A DNA stretch of 5,448 nucleotides from Alphaproteobacteria bacterium (GTDB lineage Bacteria; Pseudomonadota; Alphaproteobacteria; UBA8366). The notes below the pieces were generated by a model. It worked only from the letters and a program-made list of their open reading frames with translations, did no database searches and was not told the DNA's origin. The translations under genes and the position numbers were made by a program. The DNA lies in NCBI GenBank assembly GCA_029861675.1, contig JAOTYV010000305.1:1-5448 (forward strand), read 5' to 3'. Shown here one piece after another: positions 1 through 5,448 of the stretch (positions are counted from its first letter, which is position 1; every line of letters starts with the position of its first letter).

Positions 1-738
1 AGCGTGGTGCCGTACAGCGCCTTGAAGCCGTACGATGTCCGTGAGGTTATCGCCCGCATGGTCGACGGCAGCGAGTTCGACGAATTCAAGGCGCTGTACG
101 GCACCACGCTGGTTTGCGGCTTCGCACGGCTGCACGGTTATCCGGTGGGGATTGTCGCCAATAACGGCATCTTGTTTTCGGAATCGGCGCAGAAGGGCGC
201 CCATTTTATCGAACTCTGCAGCCAGCGCGGCATTCCGCTGATTTTCCTGCAGAACATCGCGGGCTTCATGGTCGGTAAGAAATACGAAGCGGGCGGTATC
301 GCGAAAGACGGCGCCAAGATGGTCATGGCGGTCGCGTGCGCCAAGGTGCCGAAATTTACGGTGATCGTCGGCGGCTCCTACGGCGCCGGCAATTACGCGA
401 TGTGCGGCCGCGCCTATGGACCGCGATTCCTCTGGATGTGGCCGAATGCGCGCATTTCGGTGATGGGCGGCGAACAGGCAGCCAACGTATTGGGACAGGT
501 GCGCCGCGATGGGCTGGAGCGATCGGGAAAGAGCTGGAGTGCGGTGGAAGAGGAGAAATTCAAGGCGCCGATTCTTGCGCAGTATGAGGAGCAGGGACAT
601 CCCTATTACGCCAGTGCCCGATTGTGGGACGATGGGGTGATCGATCCGGCGGAAACCCGGAACGTCCTGGGACTTGCCCTGTCGGCGGCGCTCAACGCGC
701 CGATCGAGCCGACAAAATTCGGCGTGTTCCGAATGTAA
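1..738 (+). CDS. liuB: 3-methylcrotonyl-CoA carboxylase beta (carboxyltransferase) subunit, 3' part
   Basis: This is the C-terminal part of an acyl-CoA carboxyltransferase. The frame is open at the left edge (first codon AGC) and 245 residues are visible. Family members run to about 535 residues, so roughly the first half is outside the window. The enzyme moves CO2 from carboxybiotin on the alpha subunit to 3-methylcrotonyl-CoA in leucine breakdown, in the cytoplasm. Visible marks are the QNIAGFMVG segment (fragment residues 84-92) followed by [14 protein letters not shown], the glycine-rich [20 protein letters not shown] (about 124-143) that forms part of the acyl-CoA/biotin pocket, and the typical MCC-beta ending [11 protein letters not shown]...[14 protein letters not shown]. 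The alpha subunit gene lies in the same operon, four genes downstream. The main alternative is the beta subunit of geranyl-CoA carboxylase (AtuC), a close homolog. The substrate-deciding N-terminal region is not in the window. Family is certain; substrate is likely. Confidence 0.93.
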   Translation, partial: SVVPYSALKPYDVREVIARMVDGSEFDEFKALYGTTLVCGFARLHGYPVGIVANNGILFSESAQKGAHFIELCSQRGIPLIFLQNIAGFMVGKKYEAGGIAKDGAKMVMAVACAKVPKFTVIVGGSYGAGNYAMCGRAYGPRFLWMWPNARISVMGGEQAANVLGQVRRDGLERSGKSWSAVEEEKFKAPILAQYEEQGHPYYASARLWDDGVIDPAETRNVLGLALSAALNAPIEPTKFGVFRM

Positions 739-750
739 CGAGAAAAAATC

Positions 751-756
751 AGGTGG
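751..756 (+). promoter_or_regulatory. Ribosome binding site of the first crotonase gene
   Basis: AGGTGG lies 7 bases before the ATG at 764, within the 25-base gap after the carboxyltransferase stop. It supports that ATG over upstream in-frame starts inside the previous gene. The gap has no room for a convincing promoter or terminator. Confidence 0.75.
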
Positions 757-763
757 AACGGTA

Positions 764-1570
764 ATGGCGGAAGCGATAATTTTAGCGGAGGTTGACGACC
801 GAGGGATCGCCACGGTGACGTTGAACCGGCCGGACGTGCACAACGCCCTCAATGACGAAGTCATCGGCGGTTTATGCGATGTATTCGACGACTTCGCGGC
901 ACGGGAAGATCTCAAGGCGTTGATTCTGACCGGGCGCGGCAAGAGCTTTTCCGCCGGCGCGGATCTGAATTGGATGCGCCGCGCGGCCGGGTTTTCGTAC
1001 GAAGAGAATTTGGCCGATGCGAAAATCACGGCGGGTCTGTTCCACCGCCTGAACACCCTGCCGATGCCGACCATCGCCAAGGTGCAAGGCTCGGCCTTTG
1101 CCGGCGCGCTTGGGTTGATCGCCTGCTGCGACATAGCGGTCGGCGCGGAAGATGCAATGTTCGCCGTGACCGAAGCACGGATAGGGCTCATTGCGGCGGT
1201 GATCAGCCCCTATCTTATCGCGGCGATCGGACCGGGCGCGGCGCGCCGGTATTTCCAAACGGCGGAGCGCTTCGACGCGGCGGAAGCGAAGCGCATCGGC
1301 CTGCTGCATGAGGTGGTGCGCGCGGACGGGCTCGATGAAGCCGTTGAGCGGATTTTGCGCGACATGCTGAAGAATGCGCCGTTGGCGTTGCGCGCCTGTA
1401 AAACGCTGATCCGGGAATGCGCCGGACCGGTCACCGAGGCGACGCGCGACGACACCGCGGGCCGCATCGCCGGCATTCGCGCGACCGCCGAGGGGCAGGA
1501 GGGCATTGCCGCGTTCTTCGAAAAGAGGAAGCCCAACTGGTCCGCCAAACAGGAAGGATCCGGCCAATGA
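764..1570 (+). CDS. liuC: Enoyl-CoA hydratase/isomerase family protein, probable 3-methylglutaconyl-CoA hydratase
   Basis: A 268-residue crotonase-fold protein, normal length for the family. The ATG at 764 is chosen because of its AGGTGG site and because the protein then begins just before the conserved strand (DDRGIATVTLNRPDVHNAL, 11-29). The CoA/oxyanion segment is SFSAGADLNWM (61-71), followed by the LiuC-like ENLADA (81-86). The second oxyanion loop is GSAFAGALGLIACCDIA (109-125), then TEARIGL (136-142) and AVISPYL (145-151). The C-terminus has the shared FFEKRKPNW ending. The first catalytic Glu of classical hydratases is Gly117; the second is kept as Glu137. Gly at the first position is, as I recall, usual in bacterial LiuC proteins. 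The expected reaction is hydration of 3-methylglutaconyl-CoA to HMG-CoA. Of the three paralogs here it resembles LiuC most, in NWM-RR, ENLADA, ACCDIA and AVISPY. One oddity is AGA where relatives usually have GGG (113-115). Its stop overlaps the next start by 4 bases. Family certain, exact substrate inferred. Confidence 0.88.
   Translation: MAEAIILAEVDDRGIATVTLNRPDVHNALNDEVIGGLCDVFDDFAAREDLKALILTGRGKSFSAGADLNWMRRAAGFSYEENLADAKITAGLFHRLNTLPMPTIAKVQGSAFAGALGLIACCDIAVGAEDAMFAVTEARIGLIAAVISPYLIAAIGPGAARRYFQTAERFDAAEAKRIGLLHEVVRADGLDEAVERILRDMLKNAPLALRACKTLIRECAGPVTEATRDDTAGRIAGIRATAEGQEGIAAFFEKRKPNWSAKQEGSGQ
1551..1558 (+). promoter_or_regulatory. Ribosome binding site of the second crotonase gene
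   Basis: AGGAAGGA lies inside the end of the first crotonase gene, 8 bases before the ATG at 1567. It fixes the start of the second crotonase at the ATGA overlap and suggests coupled translation. Confidence 0.75.
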
Positions 1571-2373
1571 GCGATCCAGTCGTTCTGTGCGCGACCGATT
1601 CGCGCGGTGTTGCCACGGTTACCCTGAACCGCCCGGAAGTGAACAACGCCTATAATTCGGACGTTATCGACACGCTGATTGCGACGGCCGGGAAGCTGGC
1701 CGTCGATGACGCGGTCCGGCTCGTCGTGCTGCGGGGCAACGGGCGGCATTTCCAGGCCGGCGCGGATCTCAAATGGCTTCAGGAAGTCTCGACCCAGTCG
1801 CCGGAGATCAATGTGGAGGTGTCGCGTCATACGACGGATGCGGTGCGTGGCCTGAATGAGTTTCCGAAGCCGACGATCGCGTTGGTGCATGGCGGATGCT
1901 TCGGCGGCGGTACGGGGGTCATTGCGGCTTGCGATATCGTCATTGCGGCCGAGGACTCGATCTTCTCGATCACCGAAGCGCGCTGGGGCGTCATGGCGGG
2001 GCCGATCTTTCCGCAGCTCAATGCCCGGATGGGCGAGCAAAACGTCCGGCGCTATGCGCTGACCTGCGAACGTTTCGGCGCCAAACGCGCCCATGAAATG
2101 AGGTTGGTTCACGCCGTTTGTCCCGAGGGCGGGCTGGATCAGGCGGCGGCGCCGATCATCGACGCGATCCTGCAGGGCGGACCGGGTGCGCTGCGGGAAA
2201 CCAAGCGGCTGATCACCGATATCGCAGGGCTCGCCGTGTCCGATCCGCTTGCGGAGCAACTGGCGCAACAGCATGCGGCCAAGCGCCAAACGGACGAAGC
2301 GGACGAAGGGCTGCGCAGCTTCGTCGAGAAACGCGATCCGGCATGGTATTCGGGAAAAGGGGCGTCGGCATGA
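1567..2373 (+). CDS. Enoyl-CoA hydratase/isomerase family protein, divergent second paralog
   Basis: A 268-residue crotonase-family protein, exactly the length of its upstream neighbour and colinear with it for the first 150 residues without a gap. By my hand count about 60 of those positions are identical (near 40%). It starts at the ATG of an ATGA overlap, with a good AGGAAGGA site. The core is SRGVATVTLNRPEVNNAYN (12-30), then HFQAGADLKWL (61-71), GGCFGGGTGVIAACDIVIA (109-127), TEARWGV (136-142), GPIFPQL (145-151) and a FVEKRDPAW ending. The classical first catalytic Glu is Gly117 and the second is Glu137. Compared with the LiuC-like neighbour, the pocket differs: Gln63 before AGAD in place of Ser, and FPQL in place of SPYL. 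This points to a different acyl-CoA substrate. Cytoplasmic. The product is most likely a hydratase, but isomerase or another crotonase activity cannot be excluded, so I give no symbol. Its stop again overlaps the next start (ATGA at 2370-2373). Confidence 0.85.
   Translation: MSDPVVLCATDSRGVATVTLNRPEVNNAYNSDVIDTLIATAGKLAVDDAVRLVVLRGNGRHFQAGADLKWLQEVSTQSPEINVEVSRHTTDAVRGLNEFPKPTIALVHGGCFGGGTGVIAACDIVIAAEDSIFSITEARWGVMAGPIFPQLNARMGEQNVRRYALTCERFGAKRAHEMRLVHAVCPEGGLDQAAAPIIDAILQGGPGALRETKRLITDIAGLAVSDPLAEQLAQQHAAKRQTDEADEGLRSFVEKRDPAWYSGKGASA
2357..2362 (+). promoter_or_regulatory. Ribosome binding site of the third crotonase gene
   Basis: AAGGGG lies 7 bases before the ATG at 2370, inside the end of the second crotonase gene. 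It supports the ATGA-overlap start for the third copy. Confidence 0.65.
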
Positions 2374-3167
2374 GCGATAATGTATCGATGCAGGTGGACG
2401 CGCGCGGCGTGGCGACGATCACTTTTAAACGGCCGGACCGATTGAACGCCTTGGACGCGGAACAGGTGGCGGCCTTCAACGCCGCCATGGGCGCGGCGTC
2501 GCGGGATGCGGCGGTGCGCGTCGTCGTCTTGCAGGGAGCGGGCAAGGTCTTTTGCGCCGGCGCCGACATTCGCTACCTGCAATGGGCGGCGGCCCTGCCG
2601 TTCGAAGACAATCTCGCCGATGGCCGGGCGTTCTCGGATATGCCCGCCACCGTCCGGGCCGCGCCGAAACCGGTGGTGGCCAAGATTCAGGGCGGCGCCT
2701 ATGGCGGTGGTGTCTCCTTGGCGGCGGCCTGCGATATCGTTGTCGCGGCCGAAAGCGCAAAGATGGCGATTACCGAATCGCGGTTCGGCCTGACGCCGTC
2801 GATCATGGTGCCCTACCTTTTGGGCCGTATCGGCCAACGGCAATGCCGCCGCTGGTGTCTTACCGCGGAAATGATGAGCGCGGCCGAAGCGCAGCGTATC
2901 GGGCTTGTCGATTTGGTGGCGCCGGAGGGCGCCTTGGATGATGAGATCGCGGCGGTCGTTGACCGGTTGCTGATGAATTCGCCGGGCGGACTTGCGGAGA
3001 GCAAGGAGTGCATAGGCGCAATGGGCCGTCCGCCGATCGACGCGGCAATGGTCGACCGCGCGTTGGACGTTTTCGTGCGCGGCCGCGCAAGCCCGCAGGC
3101 GATCGAGGGAACGCGCGCCTTCGTCGAGAAGCGGCCGGCGGCATGGGCGGAGGAGGAGGCCGGGTGA
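2370..3167 (+). CDS. Enoyl-CoA hydratase/isomerase family protein, third paralog
   Basis: A 265-residue crotonase-family protein starting at the ATG of an ATGA overlap. It aligns with the other two over the first 150 residues with a single one-residue shift near the N-terminus. Core segments are ARGVATITFKRPDRLNALD (11-29), VFCAGADIRYL (60-70), a LiuC-like FEDNLADGRAF (78-88), GGAYGGGVSLAAACDIVVA (108-126), TESRFGL (135-141) and SIMVPYLLGRIG (144-155). The C-terminus carries the shared FVEKRPAAW. The classical first catalytic Glu position is Ser116, where the other two have Gly; the second acid is Glu136. The intact GGG and PYL segments suggest a working crotonase, but Ser116 and the TFKRP variant of TLNRP set it apart. 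A hydratase for a branched unsaturated CoA ester in the same pathway is the simplest reading. The TGA stop overlaps the GTG start of the channel gene, so the two should be translationally coupled. Family certain; substrate unknown. Confidence 0.85.
   Translation: MSDNVSMQVDARGVATITFKRPDRLNALDAEQVAAFNAAMGAASRDAAVRVVVLQGAGKVFCAGADIRYLQWAAALPFEDNLADGRAFSDMPATVRAAPKPVVAKIQGGAYGGGVSLAAACDIVVAAESAKMAITESRFGLTPSIMVPYLLGRIGQRQCRRWCLTAEMMSAAEAQRIGLVDLVAPEGALDDEIAAVVDRLLMNSPGGLAESKECIGAMGRPPIDAAMVDRALDVFVRGRASPQAIEGTRAFVEKRPAAWAEEEAG
3151..3159 (+). promoter_or_regulatory. Strong ribosome binding site before the channel gene
   Basis: A purine-rich AGGAGGAGG ends 4 bases before the GTG at 3164; its first AGGAGG is 7 bases from that GTG. 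The second AGGAGG is 10 bases from an in-frame TTG at 3170, so either start is possible. This is the closest match to the anti-Shine-Dalgarno consensus in the window, which argues the channel gene is really expressed with its neighbours. Confidence 0.75.
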
Positions 3168-4081
3168 CGTTGAAGCACCGACCGCGGCTTACCGGGTTCA
3201 TCTTCACCGTCTGTCTGCTGGGCCTGATTATCCTGGCGGTATCGGAGATCGGGACGGTTTCCCTGATCGTCATGCTCGTCGTCGTTTCGGCGGCGGTAGG
3301 CTCCTTCTGCCTGATCTTCCCCGGCAACAATTTCTTCGCGATTTCGCTCGCCAATTTCCTCGGCGTCTATGCCTGTATATTCACGTTCTTCATCTTGACG
3401 AATTTTCGGTTGGTATCGCCGCTGGCGATCCAGTTCGGTTTTACCTTTCCGGTGTTGGCCTTTCTGGGCGGTGCCCTGTGGCGAAAACCCAGTGTGGAAT
3501 CGATCGTCGGGGCCAACCGTGTGCGGGACGAGCGACACATTGGCCGCACATTTTTATGGCTGGTTCCGGTATTCGGCATCGGTGCGCTGACCTTCCTGGT
3601 CCCGGGCCATCTCGCCAGCACGAAAGCGGTCGATACGGCGTTCCTCGGATCAATGGGGCTGATCGGGCTGATCGTCCTGTTCGCAAGCCGGGATATCGCC
3701 ACTTTTCTGCTCGATGCCGGGTTGTTGTTCGAGGAATTTTTCCAAAGCGCGTCCCGGCTCGTGGTGCCCGCTTTTGCTTTCTGCACCTTCTATTCACTGC
3801 TTGTCATCGTATTCGGCTGCGTCTATCGCATTCTCGACCGGTTCGCCGAGGGGCCGCTATTCTTGATCAGCGGGGTGCCGACGCGGATCGATTTTTCCGA
3901 TGCGCTTTATTTTTCGATCATCACCCTGAGTACGGTGGGGTATGGCGACGTCATTCCGCGCGGCGATTCGATCCGTGTTATCGTGGCGATGCAGATCGTC
4001 TGCGGCGTGCTGCTTCTGCTGTTTGGGTTTTCGGAGATTATCTCCTATACCCGGCGGCGTACCACGGGGGGCACGTCATGA
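3164..4081 (+). CDS. K+ channel-type multi-spanning membrane protein (TVGYGD pore)
   Basis: A 305-residue inner-membrane protein read from GTG 3164 (GTGA overlap with the previous stop). The C-terminal third is an Ion_trans_2-type pore. It has an outer helix (about 199-221), a pore helix (244-256, LYFSIITLS), the K+ selectivity filter TVGYGD (257-262), and an inner helix (about 270-294) with a possible hinge glycine at 281. The N-terminal two thirds hold about six further hydrophobic segments (roughly 9-27, 31-52, 57-80, 86-105, 129-146, 158-175), giving perhaps eight in total. No arginine-rich S4 voltage sensor and no RCK/TrkA-N or cyclic-nucleotide domain is visible; the tail after the inner helix is only about ten residues. 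Tetrameric assembly and K+ selectivity follow from family knowledge. I do not recognise the N-terminal region. The position inside a carboxylase/hydratase operon is unexpected. Base composition and codon choice look like the neighbours, so recent transfer is not evident. Channel family is confident; physiological role unknown. Confidence 0.88.
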   Translation: MTLKHRPRLTGFIFTVCLLGLIILAVSEIGTVSLIVMLVVVSAAVGSFCLIFPGNNFFAISLANFLGVYACIFTFFILTNFRLVSPLAIQFGFTFPVLAFLGGALWRKPSVESIVGANRVRDERHIGRTFLWLVPVFGIGALTFLVPGHLASTKAVDTAFLGSMGLIGLIVLFASRDIATFLLDAGLLFEEFFQSASRLVVPAFAFCTFYSLLVIVFGCVYRILDRFAEGPLFLISGVPTRIDFSDALYFSIITLSTVGYGDVIPRGDSIRVIVAMQIVCGVLLLLFGFSEIISYTRRRTTGGTS

Positions 4082-4098
4082 CCGGCCATGTTCGATAA
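4078..4098 (+). other. Six-codon minicistron overlapping the liuD start
   Basis: An ATG at 4078 overlaps the channel's TGA (ATGA) but encodes only MTGHVR before TAA at 4096. A run of six G (4066-4071) sits 6 bases before it, better spaced for this ATG than for the real liuD ATG at 4088, which is 16 bases away. It may be a chance sequence or a short leader through which ribosomes reach liuD. Confidence 0.35.
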
Positions 4099-5448
4099 AA
4101 TTCTCGTCGCCAATCGGGGCGAAATCGCCTGTCGCGTCATGCGTACGGCAAAGCGCCTCGGCATCGCCACCGTCGCGGTCTATTCCGAGGCGGATGCCGG
4201 CGCGGCTCATGTCGAGATGGCGGACGAGGCGATCTGCATCGGTGCCGCGCCCGCCAGCGAAAGCTACCTGTTGATTGACGAAATTGTCGACGCCGCGTGG
4301 AAGACCGGGGCGCTGGCGATACATCCGGGCTACGGGTTCTTGTCCGAAAACGCGGAATTCGCCGAGGCGTGCGCCCGGTCGGACATTACCTTTATCGGTC
4401 CGGCGCCGGAAACCATTCGGCTTATGGGCTCGAAGCTCGAAGCGAAACGGTTGGTGGAAAAGGCCGGCGTGCCGGTCGTGCCCGGCTATCATGCGGCCGA
4501 CCCGTCGGAAAAGGATTTGCGGGAGGCGGCGGAACTGATCGGCTTGCCGCTGCTGATCAAGGCGTCCGCCGGCGGCGGGGGCCGCGGCATGCGTCTGGTG
4601 CGCGAGGCCGGTGAATTCGACGAGGCGCTGGCGGGCGCCCGGCGTGAGGCGCTGGCGGCATTCGGCGACGATAAAATTCTGCTGGAATACTACATCGGTC
4701 AGTCGCGGCACATCGAGGTGCAGGTGTTCGGCGATTCCGCCGGTCAGGTGATCCACCTGTTCGAGCGCGATTGCTCGGTTCAGCGCCGCCATCAGAAAAT
4801 TCTGGAAGAATCGCCGGCGCCCGGGCTGAGCCCGGAGGTCCGGGCGGCGATGGCCGAGGCGGCGGTTCAGGCGGCGCAGGCGGTCGACTATGTCGGCGCC
4901 GGCACCGTCGAATTTATCATGGATCTCAACCGCGCCGACGATATCGGCAATTTCTACTTCCTGGAAATGAATACCAGGCTTCAGGTGGAGCATCCGGTGA
5001 CCGAGATGGTCTCGGGAATCGATCTTGTGGAGTGGCAACTCCGGATCGCGGCAGGCGCCCGGCTGCCGATCGAGCAGTCCGCGGTCAAACGACGCGGCCA
5101 TGCGATCGAGGCCCGAATTTATGCGGAAGATCCGCGGCAGGACTATCTGCCGTCTGTGGGAACGTTATCCCACCTGCGGTTTCCCGACGAGACGCCGTCG
5201 TTGCGGATCGATTCCGGCGTTCGCGAGGGGGATACGGTTTCGCCCTATTACGATCCGATGATTGCCAAGATTATCGCCTGGGGATCGCAGCGCGAGGATG
5301 CGCTGCGGCGGTTGCGCCGGGCGCTCGACCAGATAGAGGTGGTCGGCGTGACCACAAATCGTGACCTGCTGGCCGCGATTGCGGTGCATTTCGACTATGC
5401 CTCGGGTGCCTTCGACACCACATTTCCCGACGAGCACCGGGGCGAACT
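4088..5448 (+). CDS. liuD: 3-methylcrotonyl-CoA carboxylase alpha (biotin carboxylase) subunit, 5' part
   Basis: A biotin carboxylase frame open past the right edge; 453 whole codons plus 2 bases are visible. The enzyme uses ATP and bicarbonate to carboxylate biotin, which then supplies the beta subunit encoded at the window start. The N-terminal domain begins MFDKILVANRGEIACRVMRT, with HPGYGFLSEN at 79-88. The ATP-grasp domain has Lys116, Lys158 and the glycine loop KASAGGGGRGM (158-168), then RDCSVQRRHQK with His235. The catalytic segment EMNTRLQVEHPVTEM starts at Glu293 and includes Arg297 and Glu301. Numbering matches E. coli AccC at Lys116 and is about five residues ahead by Glu293, because of a slightly longer loop near 280-287 (NRADDIGN). 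The C-terminal part of the carboxylase domain (SPYYDPMIAKII, then VVGVTTNRDLL) is present. The biotinyl domain with its lysine should lie downstream. Start 4088 is chosen because the next upstream ATG (4078) is out of frame; the gap after the channel stop is 6 bases. The geranyl-CoA carboxylase alpha subunit (AtuF) is the main alternative. Confidence 0.92.
   Translation, partial: MFDKILVANRGEIACRVMRTAKRLGIATVAVYSEADAGAAHVEMADEAICIGAAPASESYLLIDEIVDAAWKTGALAIHPGYGFLSENAEFAEACARSDITFIGPAPETIRLMGSKLEAKRLVEKAGVPVVPGYHAADPSEKDLREAAELIGLPLLIKASAGGGGRGMRLVREAGEFDEALAGARREALAAFGDDKILLEYYIGQSRHIEVQVFGDSAGQVIHLFERDCSVQRRHQKILEESPAPGLSPEVRAAMAEAAVQAAQAVDYVGAGTVEFIMDLNRADDIGNFYFLEMNTRLQVEHPVTEMVSGIDLVEWQLRIAAGARLPIEQSAVKRRGHAIEARIYAEDPRQDYLPSVGTLSHLRFPDETPSLRIDSGVREGDTVSPYYDPMIAKIIAWGSQREDALRRLRRALDQIEVVGVTTNRDLLAAIAVHFDYASGAFDTTFPDEHRGE

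Noticed and set aside
674..763. Upstream start extending the first crotonase by 30 residues
   Set aside because: The extension reads through the conserved end of the carboxyltransferase gene and is Arg/Ser-rich. The ATG at 764 has a well-spaced AGGTGG and gives the family's normal N-terminus.
739..763. Promoter or terminator in the only gap longer than 6 bases
   Set aside because: 25 bases is too short, with no hairpin plus T-run and no -35/-10 pair; it holds only the ribosome binding site.
1210..2289. Minus-strand open frame of 359 codons across the first two crotonase genes
   Set aside because: It spans two real genes with complete crotonase motifs, is rich in Arg/Gln as expected of a shadow frame, and has no domain I recognise.
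3008..3163. Upstream ATG extending the channel by 52 residues
   Set aside because: The extension is a shadow of the third crotonase (Arg/Gly-rich). GTG 3164 has a strong ribosome site and puts the first membrane helix near the N-terminus.
3164..4081. Recent horizontal insertion of the channel gene
   Set aside because: No flanking repeats, transposase remnants or visible composition shift, and the junctions are coupled overlaps like those of the neighbouring genes.
4076..5101. Long minus-strand open frame of 341 codons opposite liuD
   Set aside because: The plus strand carries an unmistakable biotin carboxylase across the same bases. The minus frame has no recognisable domain and is a by-product of GC-rich codon use.

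Overview
The window is GC-rich, densely coding bacterial DNA. All six genes lie on the plus strand, joined by stop/start overlaps or very short gaps, so it looks like the interior of one operon. The leucine/isovalerate (liu) gene content and the protein sequence style suggest a proteobacterium, probably alphaproteobacterial. That placement is an inference; no marker gene is present.

Layout: (1) 1-738, the 3' part of a biotin-dependent carboxyltransferase, best called the beta subunit of 3-methylcrotonyl-CoA carboxylase (liuB/mccB). (2) 764-1570, 1567-2373 and 2370-3167, three consecutive crotonase-family genes of 268, 268 and 265 codons. They align with almost no gaps; the first looks like 3-methylglutaconyl-CoA hydratase (liuC) and the other two are divergent paralogs. 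(3) 3164-4081, a multi-spanning membrane protein ending in a K+ channel pore with a TVGYGD selectivity filter. (4) 4088 to the window end, the 5' part of the biotin carboxylase alpha subunit (liuD/mccA), which stays open past the edge.

Pathway: the two carboxylase subunits carboxylate 3-methylcrotonyl-CoA to 3-methylglutaconyl-CoA. The LiuC-like crotonase hydrates that to HMG-CoA, which an HMG-CoA lyase outside the window would cleave to acetoacetate and acetyl-CoA. Two things do not fit a plain liu operon: three hydratases instead of one, and a K+ channel gene inserted in the translation-coupled chain directly before liuD. The extra hydratases may serve related branched acyl-CoAs, such as those of a geranyl-CoA carboxylase type pathway; this is a hypothesis.

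There is no gene-free stretch longer than 25 bases. I see no promoter, rho-independent terminator, RNA gene, mobile element, repeat array or CRISPR.
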